A stretch of 52,697 bases of DNA. Origin: Paracoccus sp. UBA889. GTDB lineage: Bacteria; Pseudomonadota; Alphaproteobacteria; Rhodobacterales; Rhodobacteraceae. Made by a program: the position numbers and the translations under genes. Where the stretch lies: the NCBI GenBank assembly GCA_002294185.1, contig DBFD01000079.1, positions 1 to 52,697 on the forward strand. Reading direction: 5' to 3'. Positions 17,020 to 26,857 of the stretch are shown here, piece by piece (position 1 is the first letter of the stretch; the number at the start of each line of letters is the position of its first letter). The notes under the pieces are model-generated. The model was not told the DNA's origin and ran no database searches. It was given only the letters and a program-made list of their open reading frames with translations.

Positions 17020-18990
17020 CTACAGCGTGATGCGATAGCGCGCGAAGCCGTTCTCGCCATCGCCCACCGCTTCTATGGCAACGCCTTTGATCTCGTCGAG
17101 GTAGCGCGCGGCTTCGGGGCCGGTATCGAACAGCACCGTCGCGCCCTCCAGCGGGGCGAAAGACCAGTTGCCGTCGGCCTCGGGGTCGATGGTGCCCTGC
17201 TCGACGATGTAGCGCACGATGATGTCGCGGTTCGTGTCCGGGCCCTCGAATACGATGGTCGAGCCGTCATTGCCGGGAAAATTTCCGCCGCCGCCGGCAC
17301 GGTAATTGTTCGTGGCGACGATGAATTCGGCCTGCGGGTCGATCGGCTGCCCCGCGAAGGCCAGATCGACTATGCGCGCCGCGCCCTCGTCGGCGATCTT
17401 TCCGTCACTGTCATATTTCGAGGGCTGCGACAGGTCGATGCGATAGGTCACGCCGTCGATCACGTCGAAATTGTAGCTGGGAAACTCGGGGTTCAGCAAC
17501 ATCTGGTCAGGCTGGCCGGGCCTGATCCGGTTGAACATGCCCGCGCTGCGTTCCAGCCAATCCCTGACCTGGGCGCCGGTCACCTGCACCGCCCGGATCG
17601 TGTTTGGATAGAGATAGAGATCGGCGACATTCCTGATCGCGATATCGCCGCTGGGCACGTCGGTGTAGTAATCCGGGCCGCCACGGCCGCCGGCCTTGAA
17701 GGGTGCGGCGGCGGACAGGATCGGCAGACCCTCATATTCGGTTCCCGCCATCATCTGCCGGATATACCATTCTTGCGCATTCGCGACGATCTGGACCGAG
17801 GGATCGTCCGCCACCAGCGCGAAATAGCTGTAAAGCGGGGCCGAGGTCTTGCCCACCGCACGGCGGACGTAGTCCAGCGTTGCCTGATGTTCGGCCGCGA
17901 CGCTGTCCTCGATCGCCGCCACGCTTTCGACCAGCGCCACGACTTTGCGATCCGTGTCGCGTTGATAGATGGGCCGCGCCTCGACACTGTGTTCGATCAC
18001 CGCCCAGCCGTCGCCCTGCCGTTCCAGCAGCAGATCGACCAGACCCATATGCGACCCCCAGAACCCCGCCATCACCCCGGGTTTGCCGGCGATGGTGCCG
18101 GCGGCGATGTCCACGCCTTCGGTGTCTTCGAAATCGGGGCCGGGAAAGACCAGGTGCTGATGGCCGGTCAGGATCACGTCGATGCCCTCGACGCCGGCCA
18201 GCGGAATGGCGGCGTTTTCCATCCCCGGCTCGTGCGTGGCCGCGCCGATGCCGGAATGGCACAGCGCGACGACCAGATCGACACCCTCGCCGCGCAGCTT
18301 CGGCACCCAGGCCCGCGCTGCCTCGACGATGTCGCGGGCGGTCACCCTGCCCTCCAGATGCTTGCGATCCCATTGCATGATCTGGGGCGGGACGAAGCCG
18401 ATGATGCCCAGCCGGATCGGATGCGGCTGCCCGGCGCCATCCGTCAGTTCGCGGTCCAGAACCACATAGGGCGGGACCAGGGTGTCATCGGCGGCGGGAT
18501 CCTCGTCCGCCCGGGTCGCGACATTGGCGCAGACGACGGGAAAGCCCGCCCCTGCCAGCGCGTTCTTCAGGAAATCGAGCCCGTAATTGAATTCGTGGTT
18601 GCCCAGCGTTCCCGCCTCGACGCCGACTTCGTTCATGGCGGTGATGATGGGATGCATCTCGTCGGGCTTCATCCCGCGTTCATAGGCGACATAATCGCCC
18701 ATCGGGTTGCCTTGCAGGATATCGCCGTTGTCCAGCAGCACCGAATTGCCCGCCTCGTCCCGCACTGCCCGGATCAACGCCGCCGTTCGCGCCGCGCCGA
18801 CGGTATCGACCGGCTTGTCGGCATAGTAGTCATAGGGCCAGACATGGACATGCAGATCGGTGGTCTCCATGATCCGCAGATGGGCCTGCCCGGCCGAAGC
18901 GCGGGCCGCGAAAGGATGCAGCATCGCCGCGCCGATCCCGGCGGTCGAGGCTTGCAGGAAGTGACGGCGGGTCAGGGCGAACAGGGACAT
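17020..18990 (-). CDS. cpdB: 2',3'-cyclic-nucleotide 2'-phosphodiesterase/3'-nucleotidase
   Basis: 656 residues, exported. A Tat-type signal ([20 protein letters not shown]) leads into a metallophosphoesterase domain: [58 protein letters not shown] and [14 protein letters not shown] 5'-nucleotidase C-terminal domain follows ([20 protein letters not shown], then [17 protein letters not shown]). It releases nucleosides and phosphate from cyclic nucleotides and RNA fragments in the periplasm. It lies opposite to, and between, the Anbu operon and the Anbu peptidase gene. Confidence 0.94.
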   Translation of the reverse strand: MSLFALTRRHFLQASTAGIGAAMLHPFAARASAGQAHLRIMETTDLHVHVWPYDYYADKPVDTVGAARTAALIRAVRDEAGNSVLLDNGDILQGNPMGDYVAYERGMKPDEMHPIITAMNEVGVEAGTLGNHEFNYGLDFLKNALAGAGFPVVCANVATRADEDPAADDTLVPPYVVLDRELTDGAGQPHPIRLGIIGFVPPQIMQWDRKHLEGRVTARDIVEAARAWVPKLRGEGVDLVVALCHSGIGAATHEPGMENAAIPLAGVEGIDVILTGHQHLVFPGPDFEDTEGVDIAAGTIAGKPGVMAGFWGSHMGLVDLLLERQGDGWAVIEHSVEARPIYQRDTDRKVVALVESVAAIEDSVAAEHQATLDYVRRAVGKTSAPLYSYFALVADDPSVQIVANAQEWYIRQMMAGTEYEGLPILSAAAPFKAGGRGGPDYYTDVPSGDIAIRNVADLYLYPNTIRAVQVTGAQVRDWLERSAGMFNRIRPGQPDQMLLNPEFPSYNFDVIDGVTYRIDLSQPSKYDSDGKIADEGAARIVDLAFAGQPIDPQAEFIVATNNYRAGGGGNFPGNDGSTIVFEGPDTNRDIIVRYIVEQGTIDPEADGNWSFAPLEGATVLFDTGPEAARYLDEIKGVAIEAVGDGENGFARYRITL

Positions 18991-19172
18991 GACGGGCTCC
19001 GATCGGGTTGCACCAGGCGATCATGCGCGTTTTTGGCGCTGGATGCGAGCCATCGCCGCGACATGTCGTGCGGCTGTCATGCATCAGTGCCCGGACGCGG
19101 CGCGACGGGCGATTGCGGCCCCTGCCGGTCCCGCCTAGGATGCGGCCAGAAATTCCGGGGTAGCTGCTTCCC

Positions 19173-19898
19173 ATGACCTATTGTGTCGGTCTCAAACTCA
19201 ATGCCGGGCTGGTCCTGCTGTCGGACACGCGCACCAATGCCGGGCTGGACAACATCGCCTGCTATCGCAAGATGTTCTTCTTCGAGGAGCCGGGCGAGCG
19301 TGTCGTGGCGATCATGACCGCCGGATCGCTGTCGGTGACCCAGACGGCGTTGGCACGTCTGGACGAGGCGATCGAGGACGAGATGGCCGATGAGACGACC
19401 TCGATCCTGAAGGCGCCGACGATGTTGCAGGTCGCCACGATCATCGGCGACACGCTGGCGCGCACGCGGCGCGAGATCGCCGAACAATGCCGCGACCTGC
19501 GCCAGCAGGCCAGCGCCAGCATGATCGTCGCGGGCCAGCGCAAGGGCGGCGACATGCGGATGTTCCTGATCTATCCCGAGGGCAATTTCATCGAGGCGAC
19601 CGAAGACACGCCCTTCCTGCAAATCGGCGAACACAAATACGGCAAGCCGATCCTGGACCGCGTGGTGACGCCGGCGACCAGCCTGGGCGACGCGCAAAAG
19701 GCGGTGCTGCTGTCGATGGATTCGACGCTGCGCTCGAACCTGTCGGTCGGGATGCCGCTGGATCTGGCGATCATCGAAAAGGATGCCTGCACGATCTCGG
19801 CCAGACGCCGGATCCTGGAGGGCGATCAGGACTTCATGGAAATGAGCGCCGCCTGGTCCGCCGCCCTGCGCGACAGTTTCGTGAAGGTCTCGCTGTAA
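19173..19898 (+). CDS. Anbu (BPH-type) proteasome-like peptidase
   Basis: 241 residues, Ntn-hydrolase fold related to proteasome beta subunits. Met1 is followed by the presumed nucleophile Thr2 (MTYCVGLKLNAGLVLLSDTR), with Asp/Arg in SDTRTN and a Lys in YRKMFFFEEPGERVVAIMTA, at the positions expected for the catalytic set. GKPILDRVVTPATSLGDAQK and NLSVGMPLDLAIIEKDACTI are family segments. Anbu forms helical or ring assemblies; its substrates are unknown. Its usual partners (ATP-grasp, alpha-E, transglutaminase) lie upstream on the same strand but are separated by an opposing cpdB gene, so it needs its own promoter. Confidence 0.92.
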   Translation: MTYCVGLKLNAGLVLLSDTRTNAGLDNIACYRKMFFFEEPGERVVAIMTAGSLSVTQTALARLDEAIEDEMADETTSILKAPTMLQVATIIGDTLARTRREIAEQCRDLRQQASASMIVAGQRKGGDMRMFLIYPEGNFIEATEDTPFLQIGEHKYGKPILDRVVTPATSLGDAQKAVLLSMDSTLRSNLSVGMPLDLAIIEKDACTISARRRILEGDQDFMEMSAAWSAALRDSFVKVSL

Positions 19899-19937
19899 TT
19901 TTCGAGATTCGGAGACTTGGGACGCCCGATCCCGCCG

Positions 19938-20927
19938 TCACGACAGCACCGCCTGCCGCAGGCGGTGCAACGCATCGGGATCGAAACCGACCAGTTCCGA
20001 TACGTCTTCGGCCTCGGCCACGTCGCGCATCATGCCCTCCGCGACGCCATGATCTTGATGCAAGTCGATGCCGTGTGCCTTCCGAAGCCACGCGAATGTC
20101 TGACAATCCCGGTCGAGATATTGCGCGAATTCCGGTCGGAGTTTCGGGCGCGTATAGATTCCGGGGTTCGCCGCCTCTTCCCGAGCGATCGCATTCAACA
20201 GCCGATTAGTGTCATCGGTCGGCATATCGCCCCTTTCGGAATGATTTCTACGCCGATATGTTTGCAGAAGGATCATCCCTTCGGCCGAAATCGTCGTGTT
20301 TGCCTCTTTTTTACGGTGGCGCAGATTGGCCGTTTTTATATTATATCTCAAGCAGAAGTCAGACAAAATATCGCCTTCATGCAGCGCATCGCGTGAAAAC
20401 TTGCCAAGTTTCAGCGGAGCAATATCCGAAACCTCCTTGAGCCGTTTCAGGCGGCTATATCTGAAGATCGGCAATCGGTGATCCATCTTCAGCTTCTGTT
20501 GCGCCGCCGAGATATAATGTTGGGACGGGGTGCGAAGATAGGCCATCAGTTCGATCGCTGCTTCGCTTCCAAAGGCCGTTTGCAAATTTTCATAGAATTT
20601 TGGCAGATGTCTCAACCCCCAAATGAATTCGCTGGAAATTATGACGGTGCCAACGTCGTGCATGGCGGCCTCTTCGACGACACTCCTCCAGTAGATGCGA
20701 CCTCTTCTTCTCGCCTCCCGGATATCTGTTCCAACAAATCTCACCATGGAACGCTGAACCTCCTGCCTGAAAGGCAGAACCAGAGCGCCGTGGTTGATGG
20801 AAAAAAGTGGCGTCGGATACAGAATCCCCTGATCGAGGAGATGCTTTTGTCCTTTGAGAAGAGCAGCCTGCAAACTGGTCGTGCCGGTTTTCGGCTGCCC
20901 AATATGAACGATGATTTTCCTAGCCAA
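19938..20927 (-). CDS. Sulfotransferase-family protein
   Basis: 329 residues. The N-terminus IIVHIGQPKTGTTSLQAALL is the PAPS 5'-phosphosulfate loop (PKTGTTS). ELMAYLRTPSQHYISAAQQK fits the 3'-phosphate region (RxPxxxxxS). The C-terminal half is not conserved with families I know. The gene is clearly lower in GC than its neighbours (long A/T stretches around 20270-20360), which suggests recent acquisition. Substrate unknown; it stands alone between the Anbu gene (convergent) and maeB (divergent). Confidence 0.78.
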   Translation of the reverse strand: MARKIIVHIGQPKTGTTSLQAALLKGQKHLLDQGILYPTPLFSINHGALVLPFRQEVQRSMVRFVGTDIREARRRGRIYWRSVVEEAAMHDVGTVIISSEFIWGLRHLPKFYENLQTAFGSEAAIELMAYLRTPSQHYISAAQQKLKMDHRLPIFRYSRLKRLKEVSDIAPLKLGKFSRDALHEGDILSDFCLRYNIKTANLRHRKKEANTTISAEGMILLQTYRRRNHSERGDMPTDDTNRLLNAIAREEAANPGIYTRPKLRPEFAQYLDRDCQTFAWLRKAHGIDLHQDHGVAEGMMRDVAEAEDVSELVGFDPDALHRLRQAVLS

Positions 20928-20968
20928 GACTTGTCCCCGTCAGATACACCGCCCGACAATGGCGGGTC

Positions 20969-20983
20969 TTGACAGCGTGTCAA
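20969..20983. promoter_or_regulatory. Inverted repeat TTGACA-GCG-TGTCAA
   Basis: Perfect 6-base arms with a 3-base centre in the 140-base divergent gap between the sulfotransferase and maeB genes. It could be an operator; each arm also reads as a -35 hexamer, but no convincing -10 lies 17 bases away on either strand. Confidence 0.3.
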
Positions 20984-21067
20984 CACGATGGCGGGCCGTC
21001 CGAACAGATTGAGACGAGAGCCCGGCCGCTGTAATCAGGTTCGACGCCGCGACGGAAGGGGAACACC

Positions 21068-23344
21068 ATGAGCGACAAGACACGCCGCAGCCGGATCACG
21101 CCGGAAGAGGCGCTGGCCTATCACATGGAGCCTTATCCGGGCAAATACGACATCGTCGCCTCGACCCCGATGACGACGCAACGCGATCTGTCGCTGGCCT
21201 ATTCGCCCGGCGTCGCCGTGCCGGTGCAGGCCATCGCCGACCACCCCGAGACGGCCTATGACTACACCACCAAGGGCAACATGGTCGCCGTCATCTCGAA
21301 CGGGACGGCGATTTTGGGGATGGGAAACCTGGGTGCGCTGGCCAGCAAGCCGGTGATGGAGGGCAAGGCGGTGCTGTTCAAGCGCTTTGCCGACGTGAAT
21401 GCCATCGACATCGAACTGGATACCGAGGATCCGGACGAATTCATCAATGCCGTGCGGCTGATGGGACCGACCTTCGGCGGCATCAACCTGGAAGACATCA
21501 AGGCCCCGGAATGTTTCATCATCGAAAGCCGGCTGAAAGAGATCATGGACATCCCGGTCTTCCATGACGACCAGCACGGAACGGCGGTGATCTGCGCGGC
21601 GGGCCTGATCAACGCACTGGAATTGTCGGGCAAGCGGATCGAGGATGTGCGGATCGTGCTGAACGGCGCTGGCGCCGCCGGGATCGCCTGCCTGGAATTG
21701 CTGAAATCCATGGGCGCGCGGCACGAGAACTGCCTGATGTGCGACACCAAGGGGGTAATCTGGCAGGGCCGGACCGAGGGCATGAACCAGTGGAAATCGG
21801 CCCATGCGGTCCAGACCGAGGCGCGGAGCCTGGAGGATGCGATGAAGGGCGCGGACGTGTTTCTGGGCGTCAGCGCCAGGGGCGCGGTGACGCAGGACAT
21901 GGTCGCCGGCATGGCCGACAATCCGGTCATCTTCGCGATGGCCAATCCCGACCCCGAAATCACCCCCGAGGATGCCCGCGCCGTTCGCCCCGACGCCATC
22001 ATCGCCACCGGTCGCAGCGATTATCCCAACCAGGTCAACAACGTGCTGGGTTTCCCCTATCTGTTCCGCGGCGCGCTGGACATTCACGCCCGCGCGATCA
22101 ACGACGAGATGAAGATCGCCTGCGCCGAGGCGCTGGCGCGGCTGGCGCGCGAGGACGTGCCCGACGAGGTGGCCGTGGCCTATGGCCTCAAGCTGCAATT
22201 CGGCCGCGACTACATCATCCCGACGCCCTTCGATCCGCGCCTGATCCATGTGGTGCCGCCTGCCGTCGCCAAGGCCGGCATGGATACCGGCGTCGCGCGG
22301 CGCCCGATCATCGACATGGAGGGCTATATCCAGGCGCTGCAGGCCCGGATGGACCCGACTGCGGCGATCCTGCAGGGCATTCATGCCCGTGCCAGAAGGA
22401 AACAGGCGCGGATGATCTTTGCCGAGGGCGATGATCCCCGCGTGCTGCGCGCCGCCGTGGCCTGGCAGCGTGGCGGGATGGGTCAGGCGCTGGTCGTGGG
22501 CCGCGAGGCCGACGTGCGCGAAAAGCTGGAAGCCGCCGGCCTCGTCGATGCGGTGCGCGAGATCGCGGTCGTCAATGCCGGCAACACGCGCCACCTGGAT
22601 GCCTATCACGACTTCCTCTATGCGCGCCTGCAACGCAAGGGCGTGGACCGCGAGGACGTGCTGAAACTGGCCAATCGCGACCGCCACGTCTTTGCCGCGC
22701 TGATGCTGGCGCATGGCCACGGCGACGGGCTGGTGACCGGCGCCACGCGCAAGAACGCGCATGTCCTGGCCCAGATCGGGCAGGTCTTCGACCTGCGTCC
22801 GCAGGATGGCGCGGTGGGCATTACCGGCGTTCTGCACAAGGGTCGGGTGGTGCTGATCGGCGACACGCTGGTCCATGAATGGCCCGAGGCCGAGGACCTG
22901 GCCGATATCGCCACCCGCGGCGCGCATGTCGCGCGGGGGCTGGGCCTCGATCCGCGCGTGGCCTTCCTGTCCTTCTCGAATTTCGGCTATCCGATCAGCG
23001 AACGCGCGATCAAGATGGCCGAGGCGCCCGAGGTGCTGGACGCACGCGGCGTCGATTTCGAATACGAGGGCGAGATGACCGTGGACGTGGCGCTGAACAT
23101 GGATGCCGCCGCGCGCTATCCGTTCAGCCGCCTGACCGGACCCGCGAATGTGCTGGTCGTGCCGGCGCGGCATTCGGCCTCGATCAGCGTCAAGCTGATG
23201 CAGGAAATGGCGGGCGCGACGGTGATCGGGCCGATCCTGACAGGCGTGCCGAAGCCGATCCAGATCTGTTCCACCAACTCGACCGTGAACGACATCCTGA
23301 ACATGGCTGCCATCGCCGCCGGCGGGCTGGGCCAGACGCGCTGA
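21068..23344 (+). CDS. maeB: NADP-dependent malic enzyme (with phosphotransacetylase-like domain)
   Basis: 758 residues, the two-domain MaeB form. Residues about 1-430 are the malic enzyme: YSPGVAVPVQAIADHPETAY, FHDDQHGTAVICAAGLINAL (metal and substrate), LNGAGAAGIACLELLKSMGA (NADP fold) and NPDPEITPEDARAVRPDAII. Residues about 430-758 are a phosphotransacetylase-like domain (LVTGATRKNAHVLAQIGQVF, then GPILTGVPKPIQICSTNSTV) that in homologues is catalytically silent and binds acetyl-CoA as a regulator. It decarboxylates malate to pyruvate with NADPH formation. GGAAGGGGA precedes the ATG. Confidence 0.96.
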   Translation: MSDKTRRSRITPEEALAYHMEPYPGKYDIVASTPMTTQRDLSLAYSPGVAVPVQAIADHPETAYDYTTKGNMVAVISNGTAILGMGNLGALASKPVMEGKAVLFKRFADVNAIDIELDTEDPDEFINAVRLMGPTFGGINLEDIKAPECFIIESRLKEIMDIPVFHDDQHGTAVICAAGLINALELSGKRIEDVRIVLNGAGAAGIACLELLKSMGARHENCLMCDTKGVIWQGRTEGMNQWKSAHAVQTEARSLEDAMKGADVFLGVSARGAVTQDMVAGMADNPVIFAMANPDPEITPEDARAVRPDAIIATGRSDYPNQVNNVLGFPYLFRGALDIHARAINDEMKIACAEALARLAREDVPDEVAVAYGLKLQFGRDYIIPTPFDPRLIHVVPPAVAKAGMDTGVARRPIIDMEGYIQALQARMDPTAAILQGIHARARRKQARMIFAEGDDPRVLRAAVAWQRGGMGQALVVGREADVREKLEAAGLVDAVREIAVVNAGNTRHLDAYHDFLYARLQRKGVDREDVLKLANRDRHVFAALMLAHGHGDGLVTGATRKNAHVLAQIGQVFDLRPQDGAVGITGVLHKGRVVLIGDTLVHEWPEAEDLADIATRGAHVARGLGLDPRVAFLSFSNFGYPISERAIKMAEAPEVLDARGVDFEYEGEMTVDVALNMDAAARYPFSRLTGPANVLVVPARHSASISVKLMQEMAGATVIGPILTGVPKPIQICSTNSTVNDILNMAAIAAGGLGQTR

Positions 23345-23350
23345 GCCGCG

Positions 23351-23731
23351 CTATCGCCAGATCACGAAGCGGCGTGGACCGTTGGCCGCCAGGATCAGCA
23401 GCCCGCCCGCGATGGACCAGTTCTTGACCACGATCGTCACCTGCCAGGGATCGGCCCGCAACTGCCAGTGGAACCAGCTTGTCGCGATGCAATAGGCGGC
23501 AAGCAGCAGCGCCCACCAGGTCACCTTCGGCCCCAGCAACAGACCAAGGGCCGCGGCCAGATTCATCGCCGCCAGCGGCCAGACCAGAACGCCCGGCAAC
23601 CCCGCGAGATCCAGCAATTGCTGGACGGCCGCCGGATCGGTCAGTTTCTGGATCGCCCCGCCCGCGAAAAGGACCGCGATCAGCAACCGGCCCAGAAGAT
23701 CCAGAAGATCACCGATCGCGCGTTCCGACAT
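23351..23731 (-). CDS. DoxX-family membrane protein
   Basis: 126 residues with about four hydrophobic helices: LLGRLLIAVLFAGGAIQKLT, VLVWPLAAMNLAAALGLLLG, WWALLLAAYCIATSWFHW and WSIAGGLLILAAN. The helix-1 GGxxK and the overall size fit the DoxX/SURF4 group; function unknown. The upstream in-frame extension to 23797 is Arg/Thr-rich and unlike the family, so the Met at 23731 is preferred. Convergent with maeB, with only 6 bases between stops. Confidence 0.8.
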   Translation of the reverse strand: MSERAIGDLLDLLGRLLIAVLFAGGAIQKLTDPAAVQQLLDLAGLPGVLVWPLAAMNLAAALGLLLGPKVTWWALLLAAYCIATSWFHWQLRADPWQVTIVVKNWSIAGGLLILAANGPRRFVIWR

Positions 23732-23833
23732 CTCAGCGCCCTGCCCGCAGCGGGTCCGGGTCAACGATCCGGTCGTCCGCAATTCCCGGTATGCCAATGG
23801 CTGCCAGCGATTGCCGGAAAAGGGAACAGCGGC

Positions 23834-24724
23834 TCATCCCGCGTTCCTGTGGCGTGCCAGATCGAATTGCCGCTGGCGTTCGCGGAATCGCGCGCGGTCG
23901 GCGTCGTCATATTCATCCGCGCAGCGATGGCACGAGACGCCTTCCTCGTAGTCCGGCCTTGCGCGGTCGCCGGGCGCCAGCGGGCGGCGGCAGGCGTGGC
24001 ACAATCCGTATTGCCCCTGCTTCAGGCCGTGGCCCAGGCTGACGCGCCGGTCGAAGACGAAACATTCGCCGCGCCACAGGCTGTCAGGCTCGGGCACGTC
24101 TTCGAGATATTTCAGGATACCGCCCCTGAGGTGGAAGACATTCTCGACGCCCTGGGACAGCAGGTAATTCGTGGATTTCTCGCAGCGGATGCCGCCGGTG
24201 CAGAACATCGCGATCCGCTTGCCTTCGAAACGATGCGCATTGGCCTGCCACCACGCCGGAAAGTCGCGGAAAGAACGTGTTTGAGGATCCACGGCGCCCT
24301 CGAAGGTGCCGATGGCCGTCTCGTAATCGTTGCGGGTATCGATCACGACGACGTCGGATGCGGCGATCAGCGCGTTCCAGTCGCATGGCGCGACATAGCG
24401 CCCGACCGCCGAACCCGGATCCACCTCGGGCTGACCCATGGTCACGATCTCGCGCTTCAGGCGCACCTTCATGCGGCCAAAGGGCATGGCCCTGGCCCGG
24501 CTTTCCTTCCAGTCCAGCCCGGCGCAGCCCGGCAAGGCGCGGATATGGGTCTGCACCGTGTCGATGCCCTCGCGTTCGCCGGCGAGGGTGCCGTTGATCC
24601 CCTCGGGCGCCAGAAGCAGGGTGCCGCGAATACCCTGCGCCTCGCACAGGGCCAGCAACGGCGCACGCAACGCGGCTGGATCCGCGAGCCGGGTGAATTG
24701 ATAGAGGGCGGCGACAATCGGCAT
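23834..24724 (-). CDS. trhO: tRNA uridine(34) hydroxylase (rhodanese-related, TrhO)
   Basis: 296 residues. The N-terminal acylphosphatase-like domain (GTLLLAPEGINGTLAG) is followed by RMKVRLKREIVTMGQPEVDP and a rhodanese domain: VVVIDTRNDYETAIGTFEGA and the active loop MFCTGGIRCEKSTNYLLSQG. The C-terminus has a Cys-rich CHACRRPL..CHRC zinc-like motif. The family hydroxylates U34 of tRNAs (ho5U) in an oxygen-dependent reaction. Divergent from pncA, about 95 bases apart. Confidence 0.93.
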   Translation of the reverse strand: MPIVAALYQFTRLADPAALRAPLLALCEAQGIRGTLLLAPEGINGTLAGEREGIDTVQTHIRALPGCAGLDWKESRARAMPFGRMKVRLKREIVTMGQPEVDPGSAVGRYVAPCDWNALIAASDVVVIDTRNDYETAIGTFEGAVDPQTRSFRDFPAWWQANAHRFEGKRIAMFCTGGIRCEKSTNYLLSQGVENVFHLRGGILKYLEDVPEPDSLWRGECFVFDRRVSLGHGLKQGQYGLCHACRRPLAPGDRARPDYEEGVSCHRCADEYDDADRARFRERQRQFDLARHRNAG

Positions 24725-24819
24725 GGGCGCGGCATAAGCCAGGCGGAGCGGTCATGGCAAGCCATTGACGCAGGCGCCGCCGCTTTCTACCCATGGACGA
24801 ACCGCAAAGGAGGCCGCCG

Positions 24820-25416
24820 ATGCCGAAGGCCCTGATCGTCATCGATCTGCAAAACGACTTCTGCCCGGGCGGCGCGCTGGCGGTCGCCGGCGGCGATGAA
24901 CTTGCCCGGACGATCAACGCGATGATGGATGATTTCGACGCGGTGGTGCTGACCCAGGACTGGCATCCGGCCGGACATGCCAGCTTTGCCGACAACCATC
25001 CGGGGGCCGACCCTTTCAGTCTGGTCCAGATGCCCTATGGGCCGCAGGTCCTTTGGCCCAGGCACTGCGTCATCGGCGGCACCGGGGCGGATTTCGTGCC
25101 CGGCCTCGACGTGTCGCGGGCGGACATGATCATCCGCAAGGGGTTTCGCGCCAGCATCGACAGCTATTCGGCGTTTTTCGAGAACGACCACAAGACCCCG
25201 ACCGGGCTGGCCGGCTATCTGCGCGAACGCGGCCTGACGGAACTGACCTTCGTGGGCCTTGCCCATGATTTCTGCGTCGCCTGGAGCGCCATCGACGCCG
25301 CGAAGCTGGGCTTTGCCGCCCGCGTGATCGAATCCGCAACCCGCGCCATCGACCTGGACGGCAGCAAGGGCGCGGCCCAACAGGCCATGCGCGCGGCCGG
25401 CGTGACCCTGACCTGA
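24820..25416 (+). CDS. pncA: Nicotinamidase
   Basis: 198 residues, isochorismatase-like hydrolase. Catalytic Asp in VIDLQNDFCPGGALAV, metal site TQDWHPAGHASFADNH, Lys in IRKGFRASIDSYSAF, and Cys in FVGLAHDFCVAWSAIDA. It converts nicotinamide to nicotinate for NAD salvage. The start at 4820 + 20000 has a strong AAAGGAGG 7 bases upstream; an earlier Met (24793) lacks one. pncB follows on the same strand. Confidence 0.96.
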   Translation: MPKALIVIDLQNDFCPGGALAVAGGDELARTINAMMDDFDAVVLTQDWHPAGHASFADNHPGADPFSLVQMPYGPQVLWPRHCVIGGTGADFVPGLDVSRADMIIRKGFRASIDSYSAFFENDHKTPTGLAGYLRERGLTELTFVGLAHDFCVAWSAIDAAKLGFAARVIESATRAIDLDGSKGAAQQAMRAAGVTLT

Positions 25417-25556
25417 CCCCTCATCCTCCTGCCACCGCCGGCCCCAGGATGGGTTCAGACCGGCACGGGCCGGGGCGATGCCGTCTTTCCCGTTTCCCGG
25501 CCTTGCGGCGGCCGCGTCTTTCGGGGCACGAATGACATGCTACAGGGGGACTTGTC

Positions 25557-26849
25557 ATGGTCGATATCGCCTCGCGCGTCTATAACCACAAATGGAAGAT
25601 CGACCCGATTGTCCGGTCGCTGATCGACACCGATTTCTACAAGCTGCTGATGTGCCAGTCGATCTTTCGCAATCGGCCCGATACCAGCGTCACCTTCAGC
25701 CTGATCAACCGCACGAAGACCGTCCGCCTGGCCGAACTGATCGACGAGGGCGAATTGCGCGAGCAGCTGGACCATGTGCGCAGCCTCAGCCTGTCGCGCG
25801 GCGAAAGCACGTGGCTGCGTGGCAACACCTTCTACGGCAAGCGACAGATGTTTCGCCCCGATTTCATGGAATTCCTCGAAGGGCTGCGCCTGCCGCCCTA
25901 CCAGCTTGAAAAGCGCAAGGGCCAGTACGAGCTGACCTTTGAAGGCACCTGGCCGCAGGTCATGCTGTGGGAAATCCCCGCCCTTGCCATCCTGATGGAA
26001 CTTCGCTCGCGCGCCGTGCTGAAGGACATGGGGCGGTTCGAATTGCAGGTTCTCTATGCCCGCGCCATGACCCGGCTGTGGGAAAAGGTCCAGACCCTGC
26101 GCCAGTTGACCGATCTGCGCATCGCCGATTTCGGCACGCGGCGCAGGCACAGCTTCCTGTGGCAGGACTGGTGCGTGCAGGCGATGATCGAGGGCCTGGG
26201 CGAACGGTTCACCGGCACCTCGAACTGTCTCATCGCCATGCGGCGCGACATCGAGGCAATCGGCACCAATGCGCACGAATTGCCGATGATCTATGCCGCG
26301 CTGGCCGACAGCGACGCCGAGTTGCGGCAGGCCCCCTACGAGGTGCTGGCCGACTGGCATGAGGAACACGAGGGCAATCTGCGCATCATCCTGCCCGACA
26401 CCTATGGCACCGAGGGTTTTCTGAAACACGCGCCCGACTGGCTGGCGGGCTGGACCGGGATCCGCATCGACAGCGGCGCACCGGCCGAGGGCGCCGAGGC
26501 CGCGATCCGCTGGTGGCGGGACCGGGGCGAGGATCCTCGGCAGAAGCTGATCATCTTCTCGGATGGGCTGGATGTGGACAGGATCGTGGCGCTGCATCGA
26601 CAATTTCACGGCCGGGTCAAGGTCAGCTTTGGCTGGGGCACGTTGCTGACCAACGATTTTCGCGGCTTCGTGCCGGGCGACGGGCTGGCACCGTTCAGCC
26701 TGGTCTGCAAGGCGGTCGCTGCGGATGGACGGCCCACGGTCAAGCTGTCGGACAACCCTGCCAAGGCGATGGGCCCGGCGGCCGAGATCGAACGCTACAA
26801 GCGCGTCTTCGACGTCGGACATCAGGCGCTGCTGGACGTGGTCGTCTAG
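25557..26849 (+). CDS. pncB: Nicotinate phosphoribosyltransferase
   Basis: 430 residues. Uses nicotinate and PRPP to make nicotinate mononucleotide, the step after PncA. Landmarks: [16 protein letters not shown] near the N-terminus, [49 protein letters not shown] (containing the phosphoacceptor-site region), [20 protein letters not shown] and [19 protein letters not shown] lies 9 bases before the ATG. A gap of about 140 bases from pncA leaves room for a separate promoter. Confidence 0.95.
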   Translation: MVDIASRVYNHKWKIDPIVRSLIDTDFYKLLMCQSIFRNRPDTSVTFSLINRTKTVRLAELIDEGELREQLDHVRSLSLSRGESTWLRGNTFYGKRQMFRPDFMEFLEGLRLPPYQLEKRKGQYELTFEGTWPQVMLWEIPALAILMELRSRAVLKDMGRFELQVLYARAMTRLWEKVQTLRQLTDLRIADFGTRRRHSFLWQDWCVQAMIEGLGERFTGTSNCLIAMRRDIEAIGTNAHELPMIYAALADSDAELRQAPYEVLADWHEEHEGNLRIILPDTYGTEGFLKHAPDWLAGWTGIRIDSGAPAEGAEAAIRWWRDRGEDPRQKLIIFSDGLDVDRIVALHRQFHGRVKVSFGWGTLLTNDFRGFVPGDGLAPFSLVCKAVAADGRPTVKLSDNPAKAMGPAAEIERYKRVFDVGHQALLDVVV

Positions 26850-26857
26850 CGGCCCTT

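Noticed and set aside
16903-19176. 757-codon plus-strand open frame over cpdB
   Set aside because: Antisense to a well-supported cpdB gene; composition is typical of a mirror frame and it starts inside an intergenic repeat.
21035-23173. 712-codon minus-strand open frame opposite maeB
   Set aside because: His/Arg/Asp-rich mirror of maeB codons with no recognisable family.
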